A DNA stretch of 35,591 nt, taken from assembly GCA_024683935.1 (NCBI GenBank), contig JAIKXV010000007.1, forward strand, positions 1 to 35,591, written 5' to 3'. Source of the stretch: Lachnospiraceae bacterium (GTDB lineage Bacteria > Bacillota_A > Clostridia > Lachnospirales > Lachnospiraceae). Position numbers and translations under genes: made by a program. The stretch's first letter is position 1. The number at the start of each line of letters is the position of its first letter. Shown piece after piece: positions 14,172 to 23,172 of the stretch. The notes under the pieces were generated by a model. That model made no database searches. It was not told where the DNA came from and worked only from the letters and a program-made list of their open reading frames with translations.

Positions 14172-17100
14172 ATGCCGCGCAGAGACGATATAAAGAAAGT
14201 AATGATAATAGGCTCCGGCCCCATAGTTATAGGCCAGGCCTGCGAATTCGACTATTCGGGCACCCAGGCCTGCAAGGCGCTCCACAGCCTGGGCTATGAG
14301 GTGGTGCTGGTGAATTCCAATCCCGCCACCATCATGACCGACCCGGAAATGGCGGACGAAACCTATATCGAGCCCCTTAATGTGGAGAGGGTTGAAAAGA
14401 TAATAGATAAGGAAAGGCCGGACGCGCTGCTTCCGAATTTAGGAGGGCAGTCGGGACTGAATCTCTGCTCGGAGCTTTATAAAAAAGGCATTTTAGATAA
14501 ATACGGCGTTAAGGTCATCGGAGTCCAGGTGGATGCGATAGAACGCGGAGAAGACCGGACCGAGTTCAAAAAAACAATGAATGAGCTGGGCATAGAGATG
14601 GCCCGTTCAAAGGCCTGCTATTCCGTGGAGGAGGCTCTGGAAACCGCAGAAGAGCTGGGTTATCCGGTAGTGCTCCGCCCTGCCTACACGATGGGAGGCG
14701 CAGGCGGCGGCTTCGTATATAACAAAGAGGAATTAAAGACCGTATGTGAAAGAGGACTTCAGGCATCCCTCATCCATCAGGTACTGGTGGAAGAATCCAT
14801 CCTCGGATGGGAGGAGCTGGAGCTGGAAGTGGTGCGTGACAGCAAGAACAATATGATCACGGTCTGCTTCATAGAGAATGTGGATGCGGTGGGAGTGCAT
14901 ACGGGAGATTCCTTCTGTACCGCGCCCATGCTCACCATTTCAGAGGAGCTGCAGGAAGAGCTGCAGAAACAGGCCTATTCCATCGTGGAACATATTGGCG
15001 TTATCGGCGGCACCAATGTTCAGTTTGCCCATGATCCGAAGAGCGGAAGGGTGATCGTGATAGAGATCAATCCCAGGACTTCACGCTCATCAGCCCTGGC
15101 CAGCAAGGCTACGGGCTTCCCCATTGCGCTGGTATCCGCGAAGCTGGCAGCGGGACTTACCCTTGACGAGCTTCCCTGCGGCAAATACGGAACGCTGGAT
15201 AAATATAAACCCGACGGCGACTATGTGGTTGTGAAGTTTGCCCGCTGGGCCTTTGAAAAGTTCAAGGGCGTGGAGGATAAGCTCGGTACCCAGATGAGAG
15301 CCGTGGGCGAAGTCATGAGTATCGGAAAGAACTATAAGGAGGCCTTCCAGAAGGCAGTACGTTCCCTCGAAAAGGGCAGATACGGTTTAGGACATGTGAA
15401 GGACTATGATCAGAAGTCGAAGGAGGAACTCCTGTCGCTCTTAAGGAGCGCTTCCTCCGAACGGCATTTCATAATGTACGAGGTTCTGAGAAAGGGCGCG
15501 GACATTAAGGAGATAAATGAGATCACGGCTGTAAAGGAATACTTTATCCGCGAGATGAAGGAGCTGGTGGATGAAGAAGAGGAACTTATCCGCAGCTTTG
15601 AAGGAAAGGTGCCTTCAAAGGAAGCCCTGCTGAAGGCCAAGAAGGACGGCTTCTCCGACAAGTACCTGTCAGAGATACTGAAGGTTTCAGAGGAAGCCAT
15701 AAGGAAGGCAAGAGAAGGCTTCGGCTGCAGCGAAAAGTGGGATAAGGTGCATGTAAGCGGTACGGAAGATGCAGCTTATTACTATTCCAGCTACTGCATG
15801 GACAGCGATACCGAAAATGCGGACTCGGGCAAAAAGAAGATCATGATCCTTGGCGGCGGCCCGAACAGGATAGGCCAGGGAATAGAATTCGATTACTGCT
15901 GCGTACATGCGGCCCAGTCCTTAAAGAAGCTGGGATTTGAGACAATAATCGTAAACTGCAATCCGGAGACCGTGTCAACGGATTACGACACCAGCGACAG
16001 GCTTTATTTCGAACCCCTTACGCTGGAGGACGTATTAAGCATTTACTATAAGGAAAAGCCGGTGGGAGTAATTGCCCAGTTCGGAGGACAGACGCCGCTC
16101 AATCTGGCGTCAGAGCTTGAAAAATACGGTGTCCGGATACTCGGAACCTCTCCCGCTGTGATCGATCTCGCGGAGGACCGGGATCAGTTCAGGAAGGTCA
16201 TGGACAAGCTTCAGATACCCATGCCGGAATCAGGCATGGCGGTCAATGTGGAAGAAGCGACCGGGCTGGCTCACAAAATTGGATATCCCGTAATGGTCCG
16301 TCCTTCCTACGTGCTGGGCGGCAGAGGAATGGAGGTCGTAAGGGACGACGAGAGCATGAGGGATTACATGAATGCTGCGGTAGGCGTCACCCCTGACCGT
16401 CCCATCCTGATAGACAGATTCCTGCATAACGCCATGGAGTGCGAGGCGGACGCCATAAGCGACGGACACGACGCCTTTGTTCCCGCGGTTATGGAGCATA
16501 TAGAGCTCGCCGGGATACATTCCGGAGACAGTGCCTGCATCATACCGTCAAAGCACATAAGCAGTAAAGCCCTTGAGATCATCAGGGATTACACCAGGAG
16601 GATCGCCACCGAGATGAACGTGGTAGGCCTCATGAACATGCAGTACGCCATAGAGGACGGAAAGGTCTATGTCCTGGAAGCAAATCCCAGAGCTTCCCGT
16701 ACTGTACCTCTGGTATCAAAGGTCTGCGCCATCAGCATGGTGCCGATAGCCATAGATATCATTACAGGAGATATCACGGGAAGGAAATCCCCCGTGCCTG
16801 AGCTGAAACAGAAAAAGATTCCCTATTACGGAGTGAAGGAAGCGGTATTTCCCTTTAACATGTTTCCTGAGGTGGATCCGGTGCTGGGTCCCGAAATGCG
16901 TTCCACGGGAGAGGTGCTGGGCATAGCGGATACTCCGGGAGAGGCTTTCTACAAGGCGATTGAAGCCACCAAGTCAACCCTTCCTTTAGGCGGATCGGTG
17001 CTGATAAGCGTGAATACCGAGGACAAGCCGGATGCTGCCGAGATAGCCGAGTCCTTCTACGAGGACGGCTTTAAGATATATGCTACGGGTGAAACCTGCA

Positions 17101-17393
17101 AAAGGATAGCGGAAGCAGGGATCCCGGTAGAGCATGTGAATAAGAATTACGAGGGTAGACCCGATGTCAGGGATCTCATCATTAACGGGAAGCTGGATCT
17201 TATCATCAATTCCCCTGCGGGCAAGGATATCATCCATGATGACAGTTATCTGAGGAAGGATGCCATTAAAGCCCGGGTTCCCTATATCACAACGATAGCA
17301 GCGGCAAGAGCTGCGGCGGAAGGGATCAGGGAGATAAAAAGATCCGGGAATGCACCGGTAAAATCTCTGCAGGAGCTGCATAATGGAAAGTAA
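14172..17393 (+). CDS. carB: Carbamoyl-phosphate synthase large subunit
   Basis: 1073 aa, full length. It makes carbamoyl phosphate from bicarbonate, ammonia and two ATP for arginine and pyrimidine synthesis. Two homologous halves are visible: the first begins KVMIIGSGPIVIGQACEFDY (about 8-27) with ATP-grasp features such as RPAYTMGGAGGGF; the second begins KIMILGGGPNRIGQGIEFDY (about 556-575) with RPSYVLGGRGMEV. The C-terminal ~140 residues form the MGS-like regulatory domain (YATGETCKRIAEAGIP). AAGGAAA precedes the ATG. The small subunit gene carA is not in the window, so this copy is separated from its partner or a second copy. The next membrane glycosyltransferase gene overlaps its end by 11 nt. 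Confidence 0.97.
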   Translation: MPRRDDIKKVMIIGSGPIVIGQACEFDYSGTQACKALHSLGYEVVLVNSNPATIMTDPEMADETYIEPLNVERVEKIIDKERPDALLPNLGGQSGLNLCSELYKKGILDKYGVKVIGVQVDAIERGEDRTEFKKTMNELGIEMARSKACYSVEEALETAEELGYPVVLRPAYTMGGAGGGFVYNKEELKTVCERGLQASLIHQVLVEESILGWEELELEVVRDSKNNMITVCFIENVDAVGVHTGDSFCTAPMLTISEELQEELQKQAYSIVEHIGVIGGTNVQFAHDPKSGRVIVIEINPRTSRSSALASKATGFPIALVSAKLAAGLTLDELPCGKYGTLDKYKPDGDYVVVKFARWAFEKFKGVEDKLGTQMRAVGEVMSIGKNYKEAFQKAVRSLEKGRYGLGHVKDYDQKSKEELLSLLRSASSERHFIMYEVLRKGADIKEINEITAVKEYFIREMKELVDEEEELIRSFEGKVPSKEALLKAKKDGFSDKYLSEILKVSEEAIRKAREGFGCSEKWDKVHVSGTEDAAYYYSSYCMDSDTENADSGKKKIMILGGGPNRIGQGIEFDYCCVHAAQSLKKLGFETIIVNCNPETVSTDYDTSDRLYFEPLTLEDVLSIYYKEKPVGVIAQFGGQTPLNLASELEKYGVRILGTSPAVIDLAEDRDQFRKVMDKLQIPMPESGMAVNVEEATGLAHKIGYPVMVRPSYVLGGRGMEVVRDDESMRDYMNAAVGVTPDRPILIDRFLHNAMECEADAISDGHDAFVPAVMEHIELAGIHSGDSACIIPSKHISSKALEIIRDYTRRIATEMNVVGLMNMQYAIEDGKVYVLEANPRASRTVPLVSKVCAISMVPIAIDIITGDITGRKSPVPELKQKKIPYYGVKEAVFPFNMFPEVDPVLGPEMRSTGEVLGIADTPGEAFYKAIEATKSTLPLGGSVLISVNTEDKPDAAEIAESFYEDGFKIYATGETCKRIAEAGIPVEHVNKNYEGRPDVRDLIINGKLDLIINSPAGKDIIHDDSYLRKDAIKARVPYITTIAAARAAAEGIREIKRSGNAPVKSLQELHNGK

Positions 17394-18609
17394 TGATAAT
17401 AAGGGATCAAAGCTGAACCCGTTAGACCGGTTTCTTATTGATCTGATAGAAAAGCATATTTATGAGATAGCGGTAGCGCTTATTGTACTGATGTCCCTGG
17501 TGATCAGGTACAAGCTCACCACCTTTAAATTCAACGGGGAATATATCTCCGGGGATTATCACGGTTTCCTGACGAGATGGGTGAATTATTACAGGGAGCT
17601 GGGCGTGGTCAAGGGTCTCGGGCGCAGCATAGGGGATTACTATGTGCCCTACAATCTCATCCTTGCCGTTATCTCCGTCATTCCCATATTTGATGAGGGC
17701 ATCTGGATATCCGCGGTCTCCATTTTCGGGGAATACCTCGGCGCCCTTTTCATGTTTAAGATCTTAGACCACCTGACCGGGGGAAATAAGAAAAGGTCGG
17801 CTTTCGCGGCGGCCATGATGCTGTACCTTCCTATGGCCATGCTGAACGGAGCCCTTTGGAAGCAGTGCGACGGCTTTTATACGGCCTTTATTTTCATAGG
17901 GCTGTATCTGTTCTTTAAGAAGAAATACAACCCGGCCTTTATCTTTTTTGCGATAGCTTTTATTTTCAAACTGCAGACCCTGTTCTTCGTGCCTTTTCTC
18001 ATTGCGATGTACATCTGCTATCACGAGTTCAGCATACTGAAATTTCTGTGGTTTCCGGGACTATACCTGCTGGCGGGGATACCTGCCCTTATCTGCGGCA
18101 GGTCGCTGGAGAGCACCTATCTCGTATACTTTAAGCAGACAGACGTCGGGAAAATGAGTGTGGGCTTTCCGAATATCTACATCCTCGGTATAGACAGTTA
18201 TGAAGCAATGACGGTACCGGCGCTTATGATAACGGTGACTGTCCTTATCATCATTGCCTGCTTCCTCATGTCAAAGAGGGAACGGCTGGATCAGAAGCTA
18301 AGCTTTGCGGTGGCGGGATATTTTGTAATGACCTGTGTAATGTTCCTGCCTGCCATGCATGAGAGATACGACTATCTTGCGATAATAATCCTCAGCATGT
18401 ACGCCCTTGCCATAGATATCAGGCTGGCGCCCACTGCTGTGATAATGAATATCTGTCCCATCTTTACCTACGGAAGCTACCTCTTCCACCAGGGGGACAA
18501 TATTATCAGCTATCAGCTTATGAGCCTTATGTACCTTTTTGCTTACCTGTATGCGGCATGGTATATCTGCCGCAGGCTGACCGTGCCGGCAGAGAACGTA
18601 AAAGGTTAA
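17383..18609 (+). CDS. GT-C-type integral membrane glycosyltransferase (Gpi18/mannosyltransferase-like)
   Basis: 408 aa with about ten hydrophobic segments. A short luminal/extracytoplasmic loop after the first helix contains EYISGDYHGFLTRWVNYY (about 51-68), with acidic residues where GT-C enzymes place the catalytic Asp. Late in the protein FLPAMHERYDYLAI (about 322-335) resembles the HERY segment of Gpi18-like mannosyltransferases (COG5542). Such enzymes use a polyprenyl-phosphate sugar as donor outside the membrane. The gene overlaps carB by 11 nt and is followed 12 nt later by a GT2 gene that could make that donor. The exact family is uncertain; a glycosyltransferase role is likely from topology and neighbours. 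Confidence 0.68.
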   Translation: MESNDNKGSKLNPLDRFLIDLIEKHIYEIAVALIVLMSLVIRYKLTTFKFNGEYISGDYHGFLTRWVNYYRELGVVKGLGRSIGDYYVPYNLILAVISVIPIFDEGIWISAVSIFGEYLGALFMFKILDHLTGGNKKRSAFAAAMMLYLPMAMLNGALWKQCDGFYTAFIFIGLYLFFKKKYNPAFIFFAIAFIFKLQTLFFVPFLIAMYICYHEFSILKFLWFPGLYLLAGIPALICGRSLESTYLVYFKQTDVGKMSVGFPNIYILGIDSYEAMTVPALMITVTVLIIIACFLMSKRERLDQKLSFAVAGYFVMTCVMFLPAMHERYDYLAIIILSMYALAIDIRLAPTAVIMNICPIFTYGSYLFHQGDNIISYQLMSLMYLFAYLYAAWYICRRLTVPAENVKG

Positions 18610-18621
18610 AGGAAGTGCAGC

Positions 18622-19593
18622 ATGTCGGAAAAGCTCTACATCATCTTACCCTGTTATAATGAAGAAGAGATATTGGAAAGAAGCGCGGAGCGGGTGCGTG
18701 AAGTGCTTGCTTCCCTTATTTCGGATACCTCTGTGCCCCTGTCGGAGGAGAGCCGCATACTCTTTGTGGATGACGGTTCCAAGGACGGCACCTGGGACAT
18801 CATTCAGAGACTTAATAAGGAGGATGCGGTATTTTCCGGTTTGAAGCTGGCAAGGAACTACGGCCACCAGACCGCGATCTTTGCGGGAATGGAGGAGGCC
18901 CTGAAATGTAAGGCCGATTGCATGGTGACGATAGATGCTGACCTGCAGCAGGATATCAATGCCCTTCCCGAATTTCTGGCAAAGTACAGGGCGGGAGCGG
19001 ATATAGTGTACGGCATAAGGGATTCCAGGGATACCGACGGCTTCTTTAAGAAGAGCAGCGCCACGATGTATTACAAGCTGATGAACGCCCTGGGAGTCAG
19101 GATAATACCGCAGAGCGCCGATTACAGGCTGATGTCTGCCCGGGCGGTGGAAGCCCTGGCGGAATATAAGGAGCATAATCTATTTATCCGGGGCCTGGTT
19201 CCGGAGATCGGGTTTAACAGCGATAAGGTTTTTTTCCATGTCAGCAAAAGGGAGGCCGGCAGCTCCAAATATACGTTAAAGAAGATGCTGTCCCTTGCCC
19301 TTGACGGCATTACCTCTTTTTCCATACAGCCCCTGAGGCTGGTATTCATGTTCGGAATAATCAGCTTCATTGTTTCGCTTATTATGATGGCGCTCACCAT
19401 AATAGACCATGTCCGCGGAGTCACCGTTCCCGGATGGTCCACACTTACGATAAGCATCTGGCTCCTCGGCGGAGTGCAGCTCCTCTCCCTCGGTGTCCTG
19501 GGAGAATATATCGGCAGAACCTATATGGAGACCAAGAGAAGACCCAGGTATTTCGTGAGCAGTATTTTGGGGGATGGAGAGGACAAAACATGA
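18622..19593 (+). CDS. GT2 polyprenyl-phosphate glycosyltransferase (GtrB/DPM1/ArnC-like)
   Basis: 323 aa. An N-terminal GT-A domain (about 3-235) has LPCYNEEEIL, DDGSKDGTWDII and the metal-binding DADLQQD (about 107-113), then QSADYRLMS. Two C-terminal membrane helices (about 236-258 and 275-297) separate it from LGEYIGRTYMETKRRPRYFV, the tail typical of GtrB, YkcC and ArnC proteins. These transfer a sugar from a nucleotide donor to undecaprenyl phosphate on the cytoplasmic face. AAAGGAAG precedes the ATG. The deacetylase gene starts within its stop codon (ATGA), and the GT-C gene lies just upstream, so donor making, donor editing and transfer are adjacent. Confidence 0.88.
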   Translation: MSEKLYIILPCYNEEEILERSAERVREVLASLISDTSVPLSEESRILFVDDGSKDGTWDIIQRLNKEDAVFSGLKLARNYGHQTAIFAGMEEALKCKADCMVTIDADLQQDINALPEFLAKYRAGADIVYGIRDSRDTDGFFKKSSATMYYKLMNALGVRIIPQSADYRLMSARAVEALAEYKEHNLFIRGLVPEIGFNSDKVFFHVSKREAGSSKYTLKKMLSLALDGITSFSIQPLRLVFMFGIISFIVSLIMMALTIIDHVRGVTVPGWSTLTISIWLLGGVQLLSLGVLGEYIGRTYMETKRRPRYFVSSILGDGEDKT

Positions 19594-20462
19594 TAGAGAT
19601 CCATTCGGATGATTTCTGCATAACCCCCGGAGCATCAAGGCAGATCCTGAACTGTATAAATAACGGCTGCGTAAACGGCATCAGCATCATGCCGGACAGC
19701 GAATATTTTGCGGAATGTTTGGATATCCTGAAGGCTGAGTGCGGAAAGGATATTTTTATTTCCGTTCACTTAGACCTGATTACCGGGAAGGCCGTTTCCG
19801 GAAAGAGTGTCATTACGGATCGGGACGGTTTTTTCAATATCACCTATATTAAATATATACTGATCTTTCTCATTCCGTTATACCGCCGGAAATACCGCGA
19901 GGCGGTGAAAAAGGAGCTTTCGGCCCAGCTGGATCTATGCCTTCCCTATCTGGACAGGAAAAAGATAAGGATAGACAGCCACAGGCATATTCACATGGTT
20001 CCCGGGATCTTTTCCGTGGTAATGGAGCTGATAAAGGAAAAGGGGCTGGGACTCGAATATATGCGTATCACCAAAGACCGCCCAGGATATTTTAAGGGGC
20101 TCCCGGCCTTTCAGCATTTCAGTATTAAGGGAGTGATAAAAAGCCTGCTCCTAAGGTTCTTTTCCGATATCGATCTTTGCAGGTTCCATAGGGAACTTAA
20201 AGGCCATACCGCTGATTTTGCGGCCATTCTCTTTTCCGGGATGATGACGGAAAAGAATCTGAGACTGATACTGGAAAATAAAAGACATTCAAAAAATCTT
20301 GCCGGCCGTGATCTGGAGATCATGGTGCATCCCTACTTTGTGTCCGATCCGGGTGAGATACAGCGTATCCATGACACAGAGGACAAGGGATATGTGGCGT
20401 CGGATATGAGGCGGAAGGAAATAGATGCCGTTCTCAGCGAACGGATAAAGACACTGACATGA
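19590..20462 (+). CDS. YdjC/ChbG-family deacetylase (NaxD-like)
   Basis: 290 aa from the ATG at 19590, which overlaps the GT2 stop codon and has GGAGAGGA upstream; an in-frame extension to 19434 lies inside the GT2 gene and is not used. The family removes acetyl groups from amino sugars with a divalent metal. The start MIEIHSDDFCITPG holds the metal-binding Asp pair (residues 7-8). DSHRHIHMVP (about 130-139) supplies the metal His residues, and MVHPYF follows near residue 250. NaxD of Francisella and Bordetella belongs to this family and deacetylates undecaprenyl-phosphate-GalNAc made by a GT2 enzyme. The neighbouring GT2 and GT-C genes suggest the same logic here. The second SGNH gene overlaps its end by 4 nt. 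Confidence 0.82.
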   Translation: MIEIHSDDFCITPGASRQILNCINNGCVNGISIMPDSEYFAECLDILKAECGKDIFISVHLDLITGKAVSGKSVITDRDGFFNITYIKYILIFLIPLYRRKYREAVKKELSAQLDLCLPYLDRKKIRIDSHRHIHMVPGIFSVVMELIKEKGLGLEYMRITKDRPGYFKGLPAFQHFSIKGVIKSLLLRFFSDIDLCRFHRELKGHTADFAAILFSGMMTEKNLRLILENKRHSKNLAGRDLEIMVHPYFVSDPGEIQRIHDTEDKGYVASDMRRKEIDAVLSERIKTLT

Positions 20463-21361
20463 CAGAAAAGATAAAGCATAAAAAAGCAATATGCCTGATA
20501 GTGGGATTTCTCCTTCTTCTCATGATAACGTCATATCTTGTAAGTCCCGAAGAGGGTGAGGTGTATGACATTATCTCTACCCGGAAGAAGATCGAAGATA
20601 TCAGCCGTGAAAGGGCAAATTCCATAGACGTGATCTTTGCCGGCGATTCCCTGGTATTCAGGGATATCTCCCCTCAGATAATAATGGATCTTACGGGGAT
20701 CTCTTCATATGATCTGAGCGACGGAGCCATGAGGCTCTGCGATCAGAACGTGCTGATAAGGAATTTCTGCCGCAGACAGGATCCGAAGCTTCTCGTGCTG
20801 GAACCGGATGTCATGACAAAGGACGCATCACCCTACAAGGATGATTTTGCCCTGCCGACCAATTTTATAGAAAAGGTATTTCCCATATTCCATTACCATA
20901 TGTTTTATAAGGGGCTGAACCTGTTCGGAGAGAATGAGGGTTCGACCGGGATAAAGGGCTATCAGCCGGAAGATACCGTAGATCCCTATGAGGGAAGCCC
21001 GGACTATATGTTGGCGGAGGCGGAACCCGTTGAGATCGGTGAGCTGAATCAGTGGTATATGGAAAAGATAGTGGCGTTCTGCAGGGACAGGGATATTAAA
21101 CTGCTTTTAATGGCGCTTCCAAGTCCCGCCAACTATAATAAAGAGGTTCATAAAGTAGTGCAGGCCTGGGCCGATGAGCACGGCGTTGATTTTGTGGATC
21201 TCAATCTGGCAAATGAAGAGATCGGTATCGACTGGAAAACAGATACCAAGGATGCCGGAGACCATATGAATACAGCGGGTTCCGAAAAGGTTTCGGCTTA
21301 TATAGCGGAATACCTTGATGATAATTACGACCTCCCTGACCGCAGGGAAGAAAAGGAATAA
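20459..21361 (+). CDS. SGNH-like, DltD/AlgX-type partner of an MBOAT acyltransferase (copy 2)
   Basis: 300 aa, paralogue of the gene at 4785. An N-terminal membrane helix (about 10-27) is followed by SPEEGEVYDII, matching KPEYGEIYNIV in copy 1. The nucleophile block is IDVIFAGDSLVFR (about 58-70), here with the canonical G-D-S. The shared motif FALPTNFIEKVFPIFHYH and the Asp/His block KDAGDHMNTAGS (about 259-270) follow. It lacks a stretch in the middle that copy 1 has and ends earlier. The start is fused to the deacetylase stop codon (ATGA), and the MBOAT gene follows its TAA with no gap. It probably works with that MBOAT protein on the outer face of the membrane. Confidence 0.76.
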   Translation: MTEKIKHKKAICLIVGFLLLLMITSYLVSPEEGEVYDIISTRKKIEDISRERANSIDVIFAGDSLVFRDISPQIIMDLTGISSYDLSDGAMRLCDQNVLIRNFCRRQDPKLLVLEPDVMTKDASPYKDDFALPTNFIEKVFPIFHYHMFYKGLNLFGENEGSTGIKGYQPEDTVDPYEGSPDYMLAEAEPVEIGELNQWYMEKIVAFCRDRDIKLLLMALPSPANYNKEVHKVVQAWADEHGVDFVDLNLANEEIGIDWKTDTKDAGDHMNTAGSEKVSAYIAEYLDDNYDLPDRREEKE

Positions 21362-22954
21362 ATGGATTTACAGTACTTTATTGAATGTATGGGCGAATGG
21401 TGGAAGCAGCTCTCCTATACCACGTGGATGTACTTCGCGCTGCTGCTGCCGCTCACAGCGCTTATATACCAGATAGTGCCCCGGGAAAAACGGAAGATAG
21501 TGCTTCTCGCTGCGAGCTGGATCTTCTTTTTCAGCCTCAGCGGATTGCTGCTGCTCGCAAACATCGCGGCGTCTGTTTTTGTGTGGGCAACAGGGAAAAA
21601 CCTGGAGTCTGTTGAAAACGACGAAGCCCTCGGCAGAAAGGAAAAGCAGAAGAAAAAGAAGAGAGTGCTTCTGTTTTCAGTGCTGGCGCTGCTTTTAGTG
21701 CTTATTTTATTTAAATATCTCGACTTTATCGGACTTAATATTGTGCGTATAGCCCGGTTTGCGGGAATACCCTTTAACTGGCATATTCTCAGTATAGTGG
21801 TGCCCGTCGGCATTTCCTATTATACCCTCGAATCCATTGCCTATATCACTGATGTGTACAGAGGAAATATCCCTGCGGAAAAGGATCTTATTAATATCTG
21901 CCTGTTCCTGTCATTTTTCCCGAAGCTCGTAGAGGGTCCCATTACCTTATATAAAGAAGCATCCGGGCTTTTCTCGGGAGAGGGTATCAAAGAGAGTAAT
22001 CTCGCTGAAGGGTATCAGCGGATCCTGTGGGGTCTTTTTAAGAAGCTCTGCATAGCGGATCATCTGGCCCCCGCGGTTACGGGGATCTTTGACGGGGAAT
22101 ACATGGACGGGGGCGTTGCCCTCTTTGGCGCGTTATTATTCACTATTCAGGAGTACATGGATTTTTCCGGCTCCATAGATGTCGCTATTGGAAGTGCCAG
22201 GATATTCGGGGTAAGGCTGGCGGAAAACTTCAGGCAGCCGTTTTTTGCGAAAAATGCAACTGACTTCTGGAGGAGATGGCATATCTCCCTGGGGCGCTTT
22301 TTCAGGGAATATATATTCTATCCCGTTGCTCTTTTGAAGCCCATGGCACGTCTGACCAAGAAGGTAAAGAATATCGCAGGCAGGAATGTCAGCCGTTTTG
22401 TCACTCCGGCAGTGGCTCTGTTTCTCGTGTGGCTTTCAAACGGCGTATGGCACGGATCAAAGTGGACCTATATTTTCTACGGTATGTATTATTTTGTGAT
22501 CGTATTCGCGGAGCTGATACTGGAGGAGCCGGTTGCAAAGCTGCTTGAACGCCTGCACCTTAAGGATACTTCTGTTCCCGTAAGGGTATTCCGCTTCGTT
22601 AAACTGCTGATCATCGTTGTGATCGGTGAGCTGTTCTTCAGGGCCGATTCCCTGTCAAAGGGCTTCTATATGTTCCGGCTCATTTTCACCGATCTCAGAT
22701 TTGATATGGTAATAAAACATATACAGGATATAGGCATAGACAGATACGGATACCTGGTAATAATCACAGGTCTTATAGTGGTGGCGGTCGTTGAGACCCT
22801 GAAGGAATGCGGGATCCCGATACGTGCAAAGATCGAAGGCCTGCCGGTTCCCATAAGATTCGTATTCTGGTATGCGTGTATTTTCTTCGTTATCATTTTC
22901 GGCGCCTACGGGACCGGCTATGATACCGCAGATCTTTTGTACGCTCAGTTCTAG
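21362..22954 (+). CDS. MBOAT-family membrane O-acyltransferase (DltB/AlgI type), copy 2
   Basis: 530 aa, one residue shorter than copy 1 and alignable throughout. Key stretches are FFPKLVEGPITLYK, QEYMDFSGSIDVAIG, FWRRWHISLGRFFREYIFYP (about 301-320) and the catalytic-His segment SNGVWHGSKWTYIFYG (about 359-374). Both copies end in a GAYG(S/T)GYD motif followed by ..(M/L)(I/L)YA.F. The start directly follows the TAA of the SGNH gene. This pair closes the surface-polymer locus; I see no convincing terminator after it. A second MBOAT/SGNH pair suggests a second acceptor, a second acyl donor, or two different positions on one polymer. Confidence 0.88.
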   Translation: MDLQYFIECMGEWWKQLSYTTWMYFALLLPLTALIYQIVPREKRKIVLLAASWIFFFSLSGLLLLANIAASVFVWATGKNLESVENDEALGRKEKQKKKKRVLLFSVLALLLVLILFKYLDFIGLNIVRIARFAGIPFNWHILSIVVPVGISYYTLESIAYITDVYRGNIPAEKDLINICLFLSFFPKLVEGPITLYKEASGLFSGEGIKESNLAEGYQRILWGLFKKLCIADHLAPAVTGIFDGEYMDGGVALFGALLFTIQEYMDFSGSIDVAIGSARIFGVRLAENFRQPFFAKNATDFWRRWHISLGRFFREYIFYPVALLKPMARLTKKVKNIAGRNVSRFVTPAVALFLVWLSNGVWHGSKWTYIFYGMYYFVIVFAELILEEPVAKLLERLHLKDTSVPVRVFRFVKLLIIVVIGELFFRADSLSKGFYMFRLIFTDLRFDMVIKHIQDIGIDRYGYLVIITGLIVVAVVETLKECGIPIRAKIEGLPVPIRFVFWYACIFFVIIFGAYGTGYDTADLLYAQF

Positions 22955-23125
22955 TATAACTGTCTTTTTAAATCCCTTACAGCCGCATTATGGGTTTTAT
23001 ACAATTCCTTGCTCAAATCCGACGAAATGACGGCTTTCAAGGGCAAATTTCCCTTACAATTTCCATATAGTTAAAATGTCTTTAGTATTTTTTTATATTT
23101 TGTTGGGAATTATTTTATTTTTGTA
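22955..23125 (+). other. AT-rich intergenic spacer, no gene seen
   Basis: This stretch separates the surface-polymer locus from the glp genes. It holds no open reading frame with a ribosome binding site. A short inverted repeat, AAGGG/CCCTT near 23038-23054, is too weak to call a terminator. Base composition becomes strongly AT-rich from about 23070, leading into the glpP promoter. Confidence 0.6.
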
Positions 23126-23154
23126 TTGCATTTTTAACAACATCGTGTTATAGT
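23126..23154 (+). promoter_or_regulatory. glpP promoter, extended -10
   Basis: TATAGT at 23149-23154 with TGT at 23146-23148 forms an extended -10; TTGCAT at 23126-23131 lies 17 nt upstream as a weak -35. Transcription would start near 23161, giving a ~160-nt leader before glpP. The leader contains a terminator-like hairpin and paired repeats. Confidence 0.6.
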
Positions 23155-23172
23155 CTTTTCATCAGTTGAATC

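Noticed and set aside
19434..19589. Upstream in-frame extension of the YdjC deacetylase
   Set aside because: It lies within the GT2 coding region; the metal-binding HSDD motif must be near the N-terminus, which fits the ATG at 19590.
22955..23054. Terminator after the second MBOAT gene
   Set aside because: The only inverted repeats (CCC/GGG and AAGGG/CCCTT) are 3-5 bp with no proper T-run.
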